Below, piece by piece: positions 18,071 through 26,109 of a stretch of 64,000 nt of DNA. The notes under the pieces were generated by a model. The model searched no databases and had not been told where the DNA came from. It worked only from the letters and a program-made list of their open reading frames with translations. The DNA lies in the NCBI RefSeq assembly GCF_002929555.1, contig NZ_PJJP01000039.1, positions 682,001 through 746,000 on the forward strand, written 5' to 3'. The stretch comes from Cryobacterium sp. N22 (GTDB lineage Bacteria; Actinomycetota; Actinomycetes; Actinomycetales; Microbacteriaceae). A program made the position numbers and the translations under genes. The first letter of the stretch is position 1. Each line of letters begins with the position of its first letter.

Positions 18071-19471
18071 CTAGAAGGTGCTGGCGACGAGGTAGATCGC
18101 CACGGCCATCACGAAGCCGACGACGGCGATGAGCGCCTGGCCGACGGTCCAGGTCTTCAGGGTGGTCTTGGTGTCCATCTCGAAGAACCGGCTGACCAGC
18201 CAGAAGCCGGAGTCGTTGACGTGCCCGGCGAACACGGATCCCGCCGCGAGGCTGAGCACGATCGCGGTCAGCTGCACCGGGTTGAAGTCGGGGTTGTTGA
18301 ACACGACGGGCTGCACGAGGGCCGCGGCCGTCGTGAGGGCGACGGTGGCCGAACCCTGGGCGACCCGCACGATGGCGGCGATGACGAAGCCGGCCACGAT
18401 GACCGGCAGGCCGATGGCGTCGAGGGACTCGGCGATGGCGTTGCCGATGCCGCTGGCGCGGAGCACGCCACCGAACATGCCACCGGCGCCGGTGATCAGG
18501 ATGACGGAGGACACCGGGCCGAGGGCGCTGTCGACAACGGTCTCGATCAGGCTGGACGACTTCCGCTTCTTCCAGCCGAGCAGGATCATGCCCAGGAACA
18601 CCGTGATGAGCAGCGCGACGGGGGTTTCGCCCAGCGTGCGCAGGATCTGCACCCAGGTGTCTTCCAGCGAGACCAGTCCGGCGGTCGCGGCCATGTTGAG
18701 GCCGGTGTTGAGGAAGATCAGGACGAGCGGAAGCAGCAGCAGGGTGAGGATGGTGCCGAGCTTGGGTGAGGAGGCGAATTCGGAGAGCTCGCCGGTGCTG
18801 CCGCGCAGGATGCTGGGCACGGGGATGTCGTACTTACGGCCGACGTAGCCGCCGAAGAGGTGACCGACGAAGTACCAGGCCGGCAGCGCGACGAGCAGGC
18901 CGAAGATCAGGACCAGGCCGACGTCGGCGCCGAGCAGGCCGGTGGCGGCGACGGGGCCGGGGTGCGGCGGCACGAAGATGTGCATGACCGAGAACGCCAC
19001 GGCGGAGGGGAAGGCGTACAGCAGGAAGGAGCCGCCGAGCCGGCGGGCCACGGCGAAGATGATCGGCAGCATGACGACCAGGCCGGCGTCGAAGAAGATC
19101 GGGAAGCCGAACATCAGCGAGGCGACAGCCAGGGCCAGGGGCGCGCGCCGCTGACCGAACTTGAAGATCAGGGCATCCGTGAGCACCTTCGCGCCGCCGC
19201 TGGTCTCGAGCATGCGGCCGAGCATGGCGCCGAGTCCCACCAGCAGGGCCACGCTGGCGAGGGTGCCGCCGAAGCCGGTGAGCAGGGTGGGCATCAGCGC
19301 GGCGGTGGGGATGCCGGTGGCGATAGCGGTGAGCAGGCTCACCAGGATGAGCGCCAGGAAGGCGTGCACCTTGAACTTCATGATCAAGACGAGCAGGAGC
19401 AGGATGGCGCCGACGGCGACCCCCAGCAGGGCGGGGGTGGAGAGCACCCAGTTCAGTTCAAGGTCGGTCAT
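18071..19471 (-). CDS. gntP: Gluconate:H+ symporter, GntP family
   Basis: Inner membrane gluconate (or idonate) permease of 466 residues with about 12-14 hydrophobic helices. GntP-family marks include GLGAMLGRMLETSGGA near residue 80, FGFPIFFDAGLVVMLPI near residue 120, and the FVPPHPGPVAATGLLGADVG loop near residue 168. GSATVALTTAAALVQP and NDSGFWLVSRFF occur near the C-terminus. Its ATG overlaps the gntK stop (ATGA), so uptake and phosphorylation are translationally coupled. Confidence 0.94.
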   Translation of the reverse strand: MTDLELNWVLSTPALLGVAVGAILLLLVLIMKFKVHAFLALILVSLLTAIATGIPTAALMPTLLTGFGGTLASVALLVGLGAMLGRMLETSGGAKVLTDALIFKFGQRRAPLALAVASLMFGFPIFFDAGLVVMLPIIFAVARRLGGSFLLYAFPSAVAFSVMHIFVPPHPGPVAATGLLGADVGLVLIFGLLVALPAWYFVGHLFGGYVGRKYDIPVPSILRGSTGELSEFASSPKLGTILTLLLLPLVLIFLNTGLNMAATAGLVSLEDTWVQILRTLGETPVALLITVFLGMILLGWKKRKSSSLIETVVDSALGPVSSVILITGAGGMFGGVLRASGIGNAIAESLDAIGLPVIVAGFVIAAIVRVAQGSATVALTTAAALVQPVVFNNPDFNPVQLTAIVLSLAAGSVFAGHVNDSGFWLVSRFFEMDTKTTLKTWTVGQALIAVVGFVMAVAIYLVASTF

Positions 19472-20004
19472 CGTTGTCCGTTGCTTTCTGTGATTGCTCC
19501 GACGATCTCGTCGGGGGTTTTGGTGAGGGAAACGCGGAGGCCAGCCTCATCGGCGGCCAGGGGTTCGAGGGTCGCGAACTGCGAGTCCAGGAGGTGGGTG
19601 GGCATGTACTCGTGGTTGCGGTGTGAGAGGCGGTCGGCCACGAGGGACTGGTCGCCGTACAGCTCGGCGAAGACCAGGCCGGGCACGATGGCGCGCATCA
19701 GGTCCCGGTAGCTGCGCTTGAGCGCCGAGCAGGCCACCACGGTGCTCTCCCCCGCGCCCAGGGCCGCGGCCATGGCGTCGGCGATGCGGGTCAGCCAGGG
19801 CAGGCGGTCGGCGTCGGTGAGCGGATGGCCCGAGGCCATTTTCGCCTTGGCTTCGGCGCTGTGCAGGTCGTCGCCGTCGATGAAGCGCAGGCCCCGGCTC
19901 TCGGCGAGTAACCGGCCGACGGTGGATTTCCCGGAGCCCTGCACGCCCATGACCACCATCGGCGGCACGGGGAGGGCGGGGGAAACTGGCGAGTCATCGG
20001 TCAT
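19468..20004 (-). CDS. gntK: Gluconokinase
   Basis: Phosphorylates D-gluconate to 6-phosphogluconate with ATP. The 178-residue product has the P-loop GVQGSGKSTVGR near residue 20, FIDGDDLHSAEAKAKMASG with the substrate contacts, ACSALKRSYRDLMR, and the C-terminal HEYMPTHLLDSQFATLE that identifies thermoresistant-type gluconokinases. I chose ATG at 20004; an in-frame ATG at 20034 would add ten residues and neither has a strong ribosome-binding site. It heads the catabolic operon and is read from the promoter at 20087-20114. Confidence 0.93.
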   Translation of the reverse strand: MTDDSPVSPALPVPPMVVMGVQGSGKSTVGRLLAESRGLRFIDGDDLHSAEAKAKMASGHPLTDADRLPWLTRIADAMAAALGAGESTVVACSALKRSYRDLMRAIVPGLVFAELYGDQSLVADRLSHRNHEYMPTHLLDSQFATLEPLAADEAGLRVSLTKTPDEIVGAITESNGQR

Positions 20005-20066
20005 TGATGGTCCACTTCTTGTTCGACGCGTCATTACATCGGATCACTTCGTGGGAACCACTCAAT

Positions 20067-20077
20067 AAATCTGATTT
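20067..20077. promoter_or_regulatory. Candidate GntR operator in the gntK promoter
   Basis: AAATCTGATTT is an 11-bp perfect palindrome just downstream of the expected transcription start of gntK. The position fits a repressor site for the GntR protein at 15479; binding is inferred. Confidence 0.45.
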
Positions 20078-20086
20078 CAAGTCGAG

Positions 20087-20114
20087 ACACTATCAGTTAT
20101 GTCTGCTTTGTCAA
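20087..20114 (-). promoter_or_regulatory. Promoter of the gntK-gntP-idnO-idnD operon
   Basis: On the minus strand a consensus -35 TTGACA (20114-20109) is followed after 16 bases by TAGTGT (20092-20087). It is the clearest vegetative-type promoter in the window. TACCCT at 20216-20221 is a weaker candidate -10 for gnd on the other strand. Confidence 0.7.
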
Positions 20115-20259
20115 AGAACTCTTCCGGGACGGCCATTTCCCGCCGCCAGACGGGCGATGTTACGCCCCGAGCGCCCCCGCGGGCCCACCGGGCGGAGCCG
20201 CCCCGGCGATTCGACTACCCTAGAAAGTGGTCAAAGCTCACAGACCCGAAGGAGAACAC

Positions 20260-21720
20260 GTGTCAGAATCCGGTTCAGCACAGGCAAACATCGGCGTCGT
20301 CGGACTGGCGGTGATGGGCTCCAACCTCGCCCGCAACCTCGCCAGCCGCGACGGCAACACCGTGGCCGTCTACAACCGTTCGCCCGAACGCACCCGCCTG
20401 CTCACGACCGAGCACCCCGAGGCCGGCTTCGTGGCATCCGAAACCATCGAGGAGTTCGTCGCCTCACTCAAGACCCCCCGCACCGCGATCATCATGGTGC
20501 AGGCCGGCAAGGGCACCGACGCCGTCATCAGCCAGCTCACCGAGCTGTTCGAGCCCGGCGACATCATCGTCGACGGCGGCAACGCCCTGTTCACCGACAC
20601 CCTCCGTCGCGAGAAGGCCGTGCGCGAGACCGGCATCAACTTCGTCGGCGCCGGCATCTCCGGTGGCGAGGAAGGCGCGCTCAAGGGCCCGAGCATCATG
20701 CCCGGCGGCTCCGCCGAGGCCTACGTCACCCTCGGCCCGATCCTCGAGTCCATCGCCGCGGTCGTCGACGGCGTGCCCTGCGTCACCCACGTGGGCACCG
20801 ACGGCGCCGGCCACTTCGTCAAGATGATCCACAACGGCATCGAGTACGCCGACATGCAGCTCATCGCCGAGGCCTACGACCTGCTCCGCTCCGCGGCCGG
20901 CTACACGCCGGCCGAGATCGCCGAGATCTTCTCCCAGTGGAACGCCGGCGAGCTCGAGAGCTACCTCATCGAGATCACCGCCGAGGTGCTCAAGCAGATC
21001 GACGCCGCCACCGGGCAGCCGCTGGTCGACGTGATCCTGGACGAGGCCGGCTCCAAGGGCACCGGCGTCTGGACCGTTCAGACGGCCCTGGACCTGGGCA
21101 TCCCCGTCTCGGGCATCGCCGAGGCCGTGTTCGCCCGCAGCCTCTCCTCCAAGCCCGCCCAGCGCCAGGCCGCCACCGGCCTGCCCGGCCCGAGCACCGC
21201 CTGGAGCGTCACCGACAAGGCCGCGTTCGTCGAAGACGTGCGCCTGGCGCTCTACGCGTCGAAGATCATCGCGTACTCGCAGGGCTTCGACGCCATCGTC
21301 GCCGGTGCCGAGCAGTACAACTGGAACATCAACAAGGGTGACATCGCGAAGATCTGGCGCGGCGGCTGCATCATCCGCGCCCAGTTCCTCAACCGCATCA
21401 CCGAGGCGTACGCCGAGAACCCGGGCCTGGTGGCCCTGGTCACCGCGCCGTACTTCACGGATGCCGTTGCCACCGCGCAGGACAGCTGGCGCCGCGTCGT
21501 CTCCGGAGCCGCCCTCGCGGGCATCCCCACCCCGGCGTTCTCGTCGTCGCTGGCCTACTACGACGGGCTGCGCGCCGAGCGCCTGCCCGCCGCTCTCGTG
21601 CAGGGCCAGCGCGACTTCTTCGGCGCGCACACGTACAAGCGCACCGACAAGGACGGCACCTTCCACACCCTGTGGTCCGGCGACCGCACCGAGATCGCCA
21701 CCGAGGGCTCCTCGCACTAG
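20260..21720 (+). CDS. gnd: 6-phosphogluconate dehydrogenase, decarboxylating
   Basis: Oxidises and decarboxylates 6-phosphogluconate to ribulose 5-phosphate, feeding gluconate carbon into the pentose phosphate pathway. The 486-residue product has the Rossmann motif GLAVMGSNLARN (residues 15-26), FVGAGISGGEEGALKGPS, and the catalytic Lys and contacts in GHFVKMIHNGIEYADMQ. It ends with FFGAHTYKRTDKDGTFH, which binds the substrate of the partner subunit. The start is GTG with AAGGAG six bases upstream. It is transcribed away from gntK, so the two share a 255-bp control region. Confidence 0.97.
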   Translation: MSESGSAQANIGVVGLAVMGSNLARNLASRDGNTVAVYNRSPERTRLLTTEHPEAGFVASETIEEFVASLKTPRTAIIMVQAGKGTDAVISQLTELFEPGDIIVDGGNALFTDTLRREKAVRETGINFVGAGISGGEEGALKGPSIMPGGSAEAYVTLGPILESIAAVVDGVPCVTHVGTDGAGHFVKMIHNGIEYADMQLIAEAYDLLRSAAGYTPAEIAEIFSQWNAGELESYLIEITAEVLKQIDAATGQPLVDVILDEAGSKGTGVWTVQTALDLGIPVSGIAEAVFARSLSSKPAQRQAATGLPGPSTAWSVTDKAAFVEDVRLALYASKIIAYSQGFDAIVAGAEQYNWNINKGDIAKIWRGGCIIRAQFLNRITEAYAENPGLVALVTAPYFTDAVATAQDSWRRVVSGAALAGIPTPAFSSSLAYYDGLRAERLPAALVQGQRDFFGAHTYKRTDKDGTFHTLWSGDRTEIATEGSSH

Positions 21721-21748
21721 AGGTCCCACGCCTGCACCACCCGCCCGG

Positions 21749-21816
21749 CAACTGTTGCCCGTGCGGACAATTGCGCCCGGTACGCCGGGACCGGTTGTCC
21801 GCACGGGCAACAGTTG
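21749..21816. repeat. Perfect palindromic element, copy A
   Basis: Two perfect 22-bp arms (21749-21770 and 21795-21816) surround a 24-bp centre that itself contains CCCGG-TACG-CCGGG. It lies between convergent genes and could terminate transcription in both directions, but no T-tract follows. A 65-bp stretch (21752-21816) matches 22916-22980 without gaps at 52 of 65 positions. Confidence 0.85.
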
Positions 21817-21853
21817 TCTGGTGGGTCGGGCGGATGGCCGGACGGGTCGGCTC

Positions 21854-22810
21854 TCAACGGGTGACGGGCAACCCGGCAGCGACCAGCAAGCGACTCAGCG
21901 CGCCCCGGTTGGCGAGCTCACCAGGGCCCCACCGCACCACCCGGAATCCCTCGGCGCGCAGGTGGTCCTCGCGCACCTTCTCGGCGTAGACGACGTCACC
22001 CGGTGCGCGCCCGCGCAGGTATTCGTCTTTGAGGTACTTGCCCCGTCCATCGAACTCACCGATCAGCCGGAATTGCGGCCACTCGAAGTCGGTGAAGTAC
22101 CACCCGCCTCGCGGATTCGGGTGCCGGCACTGCAACTCGGGATCGGGGAAGCCCAGCTGGAAGATCGCGACCCGGCTGAGCGACTCCCCCGGATTGTCGG
22201 CGTTGGGACGCGCGAAGGCGATGGCCCGCTGCGCTTTGGTGCTGCCGCGCAACGACGCACTCCGGGCGAGCATGTCGGACAGTTCGTCCGGATAAACCAG
22301 CACGTCCGGGCTGGCCCGTCGAGGATTCAGGCCGTGGTCGAGCGCAACGACGGCGTCCTCGAAGGTTGCCGTTCTGGCCAGGTCGAGCAGGGTGCGGGCC
22401 GGGCTGGTCACGAGCATGCCGTCGAGTTCGACGACCTCGGTCCAGTCGAACGCGGTGCGATGCACGAACACGCCGTTCTTGCTGCGCACCCGCGCCGCCG
22501 GCACCGCGAGGACATGCACGGCCTCCGGCGAGGCGCCACCTACCGGGATACCCCACAGCGCTGCGGCGGACTGGTGGCTGACGACGGGGTCGTGCCGCCT
22601 GGTCGCCACGACAGCACGGATGTGGTCGAGGTATCGGTCCTGGGAGGCCAGGCCGTCCCAGCGGTCCGCCGTCGTGAAAACCCCACGGCGCAGGCGGGTG
22701 CCCTGCCCCCGACCGACAGATCTTCGGAACTGCCGGGCATCGGCGTCGGTCACACCGACGTTTTTCACGAGGAATAGGCCCGTACGTGGGTCCAGCCGGT
22801 CATCAGCCAT
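21854..22810 (-). CDS. AbiEi-like/DUF559 domain protein
   Basis: A 318-residue soluble protein. The N-terminal part holds a winged helix-like region and the stretch RHDPVVSHQSAAALWGIPVG seen in AbiEi-type antitoxin-like proteins. The C-terminal 90 residues resemble the Vsr/DUF559 PD-(D/E)xK fold (FTDFEWPQFRLIGEFDGRGKY, with the acidic GEFDG core and a following Lys). Such proteins are common and often orphaned in Actinobacteria. No AbiEii nucleotidyltransferase toxin is adjacent, so a complete type IV toxin-antitoxin pair is not present here. Nuclease activity is possible but unproven. The gene sits between two related palindromic elements (21749-21816, 22916-22980), suggesting it may have moved as a unit. 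Confidence 0.75.
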   Translation of the reverse strand: MADDRLDPRTGLFLVKNVGVTDADARQFRRSVGRGQGTRLRRGVFTTADRWDGLASQDRYLDHIRAVVATRRHDPVVSHQSAAALWGIPVGGASPEAVHVLAVPAARVRSKNGVFVHRTAFDWTEVVELDGMLVTSPARTLLDLARTATFEDAVVALDHGLNPRRASPDVLVYPDELSDMLARSASLRGSTKAQRAIAFARPNADNPGESLSRVAIFQLGFPDPELQCRHPNPRGGWYFTDFEWPQFRLIGEFDGRGKYLKDEYLRGRAPGDVVYAEKVREDHLRAEGFRVVRWGPGELANRGALSRLLVAAGLPVTR

Positions 22811-22915
22811 GCGGCGAGACTCGCATCCACCGTCTCAGCCGCACGCGGCCCGTACCCACCCGTACAGACCCGCCCGTCTCCCCGGCTGTGGAGGAGCCGC
22901 AACGTCGGCCGCTAT

Positions 22916-22980
22916 CTGTTACCGCTGCGGACACGTGCACCCGGTGTGCCGGGACCACTTGTCCGCACCGGGACCAGTTG
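22916..22980. repeat. Imperfect palindromic element, copy B
   Basis: Same length and register as copy A (65 bp, 13 mismatches). The central CCCGG..GCCGGGACC and the TTGTCCGCAC arm are kept, while arm pairing is reduced to 16 of 22 positions. It lies between the APC permease stop and the AbiEi-like gene start. Confidence 0.75.
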
Positions 22981-22998
22981 CGGCGGGAGGGCCGCGGG

Positions 22999-24273
22999 TC
23001 AGCGACGGGCGGACCAGGCCTGGCGCAGGGCACGGCCGAGCAGGCCCAGGGCCAGCCAGCCGAACGCGGCGACGACCCCCGGCCAGGGCAGCGTGAGGGC
23101 CAGGAGCAGGCAGCCGGCCACGCCCGTGTACTGCACCGCGCGAGGCAGCCAGCGCTGCTCGCGCGGCTGCCGGAGGGCGGCCAGGTGCGCGATCGCGTAG
23201 TAGACCAGCACCGCGCAGGCCGAGAAGCCCACCAGCCGGGCCGGATCCAGCAGCAGCACACCGAGCACCGCGACGAGGCCGACGGCCACCTCCGCCGCCA
23301 CCGGCGTGTTCCGGGTCGGCGAGATGCGGCCGAGCGCGCCCGGCAGGTCGCCTTCCCTCGCCATCGCCAGCCCGGTGCGGCTGAGACCGGCCAGGATGCC
23401 CGCCAACGAGCCCAGGCAGGCGATGGTCGCCAGCATCCGCACGATGCCGGTCCACGGCTCCGCGCCGCCGACGAGGTCGGCCAGCGGCGACACAGAGGCC
23501 GCCAGGCCCGCCGGTCCGAGCACGAGCACGCAGAGCAGACCGATCACCCCGTAGACCACCAGGGTGAGGCCCAGCGCGGTCACGATCGCACGCGGCAGGG
23601 TGCGGCGGGGATCCCGCACCTCCTCCCCCAGCGTGGTCATACGGGCGTACCCGGCGAACGCGAAGAAGAGCAGGCCGGCCGACTGCAGGATGCCCGCCCC
23701 GCCACCGGCCAGCAGCGACCCGGTGTCGAACGAGGCCGTGAGCGACCCGCCGGCGAGCCCGGCACCCACCACGGCCACCAGCACGAGCAGCCCGCCGAGC
23801 ACCAGGAACACCACCACGGCGCTGAGCCTGGCGGTGCTGCGGAGACCGGCCAGGTTGACGGCGCCGAGCACCAGGATCGCCAGCACGGCCACCGGCCGGG
23901 CCTGCTCAGGCCACAGGTAGCCGCCCAGGATAGAGGCGATCGCACCGGCCGAGGCGGTCTTGCCGGCCAGGAACAGCCAGCCGGCGGCGAACCCCCACCA
24001 CGGGCCGAGGGTCGCCCGCCCGAACGCGTAGGCTCCCCCGGACACCGGATGACTCATCGACAGTTGCGCCGAGCTCAGGGCGTTGAGTGACGCGACCAGC
24101 CCCGCCAGAACCAGCCCGATCAGCAGGCCGGAGCCGGCGGCGGCGGCCGCGGGCGCCCACACGTAGAACACCCCGGCGCCGACCATCGCGGCCAGCCCCA
24201 GCACGATCGCCCCGCCGGTGCCGAGGTGCCGCTGGAGGGCGCCCTGGCCCTGCCGCCGATCCGTGGAGTTCAT
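22999..24273 (-). CDS. APC superfamily amino acid permease
   Basis: A 424-residue inner membrane transporter with about 12 helices. The N-terminal APC signature LGTGGAIVLGLAAMVGAGVF (residues about 17-36) is the substrate- and ion-binding helix break. SHPVSGGAYAFGRATLGP and FFAFAGYARMTTLGEEVRDP also match the family. The substrate cannot be read from the sequence. The ATG at 24273 is supported by TACCCT at 24280-24285, six bases upstream, in the leaderless arrangement. A longer reading to 24360 lacks support. Confidence 0.88.
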   Translation of the reverse strand: MNSTDRRQGQGALQRHLGTGGAIVLGLAAMVGAGVFYVWAPAAAAAGSGLLIGLVLAGLVASLNALSSAQLSMSHPVSGGAYAFGRATLGPWWGFAAGWLFLAGKTASAGAIASILGGYLWPEQARPVAVLAILVLGAVNLAGLRSTARLSAVVVFLVLGGLLVLVAVVGAGLAGGSLTASFDTGSLLAGGGAGILQSAGLLFFAFAGYARMTTLGEEVRDPRRTLPRAIVTALGLTLVVYGVIGLLCVLVLGPAGLAASVSPLADLVGGAEPWTGIVRMLATIACLGSLAGILAGLSRTGLAMAREGDLPGALGRISPTRNTPVAAEVAVGLVAVLGVLLLDPARLVGFSACAVLVYYAIAHLAALRQPREQRWLPRAVQYTGVAGCLLLALTLPWPGVVAAFGWLALGLLGRALRQAWSARR

Positions 24274-24279
24274 GAGGCC

Positions 24280-24285
24280 AGGGTA
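24280..24285 (-). promoter_or_regulatory. -10 box TACCCT, 6 nt before the APC permease ATG
   Basis: TANNNT hexamer followed by GGCCTC and ATG on the minus strand. Confidence 0.55.
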
Positions 24286-24362
24286 CGGCGACGAGGTGAA
24301 CCGCAGACATCCGCAAACGGGTACCCCCGATCCGGCGCGATCTGATTTACTGGAGGGCACTC

Positions 24363-24737
24363 ATGAGCGATTTTCACCCCGAACTCTCCGGCTACGAGCC
24401 GACGGATTCCTCCCGGCCCCTCCGCGGCCGGCGGATGGTGCTGCTCATGCGCATCACGGTGATCCTCGGCCTCGTCGCCCTGCTCGTGCCCGGGGTGCTC
24501 ACCACCCTGAGCATCGCCTCGGCCACGGCTGCCCGGGCGTGCGCCGCGGCGGTGGCGCGCTACTACCCGCTCTCCGAGGGCATCGACGCCAGGTTCGAGC
24601 TGATCGGGGCGGGCGGCTTCGGCTGGCAGTGTTACGCGATCGACCAGAACGAACGCCAGACCTTCGTCATGCCGCTGGGCATCATCCCGGGCCCGTTCCA
24701 CACGCCCGCCGGCAGCGTCGCGAGCCAAGCCAGCTAG
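24363..24737 (+). CDS. Small membrane-anchored protein of unknown function
   Basis: A 124-residue protein. A hydrophilic start (residues 1-25) is followed by one membrane helix (about 28-52, VLLMRITVILGLVALLVPGV). A C-terminal domain of about 70 residues with two Cys (ARACAAAVARYY and GWQCYAIDQ) is probably outside the membrane and could form one disulfide. GGAGG lies about eight bases before the ATG. It is divergent from the APC permease and followed by a DUF1905 gene. I do not recognise the family. Confidence 0.75.
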   Translation: MSDFHPELSGYEPTDSSRPLRGRRMVLLMRITVILGLVALLVPGVLTTLSIASATAARACAAAVARYYPLSEGIDARFELIGAGGFGWQCYAIDQNERQTFVMPLGIIPGPFHTPAGSVASQAS

Positions 24738-24771
24738 CCCGCGCAGTCCGACTGCCCACGAAAGGCATCCG

Positions 24772-25071
24772 ATGGGACCCAGGTTCACGTTCACGACGGC
24801 ACTGTGGAACACCGAGAGCATGAACGCCTGGGTGTTCGTCTCGATGCCCGCCGACCAGTCCGAGGACATCCGGGAGCTCACCGACGGCCTGCGCGTCGGG
24901 TTCGGCTCCCAACGGGTGCGGGTGGCCATCAACGACTCCCGATGGGCCACCTCGATCTTCCCCGAGAGCGCCACCGGCAGGTTCGTGCTGCCGGTGAAGA
25001 AGGCCATCCGCCAGGCCGAGGGAATCGACGTGGGCGACACGGCGACGGTCACCGTCGAACTCGTGCTCTGA
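24772..25071 (+). CDS. DUF1905 domain protein
   Basis: A 99-residue soluble protein matching DUF1905: LWNTESMNAWVFVSMPAD near the N-terminus, then a small beta-barrel, and VGDTATVTVELVL at the end. Members are small single-domain proteins of unknown role, sometimes fused to YdeI-type domains. AAAGG precedes the ATG. It lies 34 bases after the small membrane protein gene on the same strand and is probably co-transcribed with it; both converge on prs. Confidence 0.85.
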   Translation: MGPRFTFTTALWNTESMNAWVFVSMPADQSEDIRELTDGLRVGFGSQRVRVAINDSRWATSIFPESATGRFVLPVKKAIRQAEGIDVGDTATVTVELVL

Positions 25072-25081
25072 AAACGCCGAC

Positions 25082-25107
25082 GGCCGGCCCCGAAAACGGG
25101 ACCGGCC
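25082..25107. terminator. Bidirectional terminator between DUF1905 gene and prs
   Basis: An 11-bp GC-rich stem (one wobble or mismatch depending on strand) with an AAAA/TTTT loop, placed between two convergent stops. Confidence 0.7.
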
Positions 25108-25131
25108 ACCGGCGTACTGAGAGCGGATGCC

Positions 25132-26109
25132 CTACGCGGCGCCCTCGAACATCGACGTGACGGATCCCTCGTCGAAGACCTCGTGGATGGCGCGCGCCAG
25201 CAGCGGCGCGATCGGCAGCACGGTCAGCGTCGGGAAACGCTTGTCCTCGGGGATCGGCAGGGTGTCGGTGACGACGACTTCCTGGATGGCGTCGTTCTGC
25301 AGCAGCTCGAGCGCGGGCGGGCTGAACACGGCGTGCGTGGCGGCGACGACGACACCGATGGCGCCGGCGGCCATGAGGGCCTCGGCGGCCTGCACGATGG
25401 TGCGGCCGGTGTCGATCAGGTCGTCGACGATCAGGCAGACCCGGCCCTTGACCTCTCCGACGATCTCGTGAACGGTGATCTGGTTGGGCACCAGCGGGTC
25501 GCGGCGCTTGTGGATGATGGCCAGCGGGGCGCCGAGCTTGTCGCTCCAGATGTCGGCGACGCGCACGCGGCCCATGTCCGGCGACACGATGGTGAGGGTG
25601 GACGGGTCCAGCTTGGCCCGGAAGTGCTCGAGCAGCACCGGCATGGCGAAGAGGTGGTCGACGGGGCCGTCGAAGAAGCCCTGGATCTGGGCGGCGTGCA
25701 GGTCGACCGACATGATGCGGTCGGCGCCGGCCACCTTGAACAGGTCGGCGACGAGGCGGGCGGAGATCGGCTCGCGGCCGCGGCCCTTCTTGTCCTGACG
25801 GGCGTACGGGTAGAACGGGGCGACCACGGTGATCCGCTTGGCCGACGCACGCTTGAGCGCGTCCACCATGATGAGCTGTTCCATCAGCCACTCGTTGATG
25901 GGGTTGGTGTGCGACTGGATGACGAACGCGTCGGCGCCGCGCACGCTCTCGTCGAACCTGGCGTAGATCTCGCCGTTCGCGAAGGTGCGTGCGTCGGTGG
26001 GGATCAGCTCCGAACCAAGTTCTGCGGCGATGTCGATCGCGAGTTGTGGGTGTGCTCGCCCCGAGATGAGCACCAATTTCTTCTCGCCGCTGCTCTTGAT
26101 TCCAGGCAC
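25132..26109 (-). CDS. prs: Ribose-phosphate pyrophosphokinase
   Basis: Makes PRPP from ribose 5-phosphate and ATP for purine, pyrimidine, His and Trp synthesis. The 325-residue product shows the flexible loop PFYPYARQDKKGRGREPIS, SVDLHAAQIQGFF, IIHKRR, and the PRPP-binding motif VDDLIDTGRTI near residue 225. The GTG start follows the glmU stop with no gap, so the two are translationally coupled. The pairing prs-glmU is common across Gram-positive bacteria. Confidence 0.97.
   Translation of the reverse strand: MPGIKSSGEKKLVLISGRAHPQLAIDIAAELGSELIPTDARTFANGEIYARFDESVRGADAFVIQSHTNPINEWLMEQLIMVDALKRASAKRITVVAPFYPYARQDKKGRGREPISARLVADLFKVAGADRIMSVDLHAAQIQGFFDGPVDHLFAMPVLLEHFRAKLDPSTLTIVSPDMGRVRVADIWSDKLGAPLAIIHKRRDPLVPNQITVHEIVGEVKGRVCLIVDDLIDTGRTIVQAAEALMAAGAIGVVVAATHAVFSPPALELLQNDAIQEVVVTDTLPIPEDKRFPTLTVLPIAPLLARAIHEVFDEGSVTSMFEGAA

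Noticed and set aside
21854-22810. Complete AbiE type IV toxin-antitoxin system
   Set aside because: Only an AbiEi-like protein is present; no AbiEii nucleotidyltransferase gene lies on either side.
21749-22980. Insertion sequence with terminal inverted repeats
   Set aside because: The elements are each internally palindromic, no transposase is encoded, and I see no target-site duplication.
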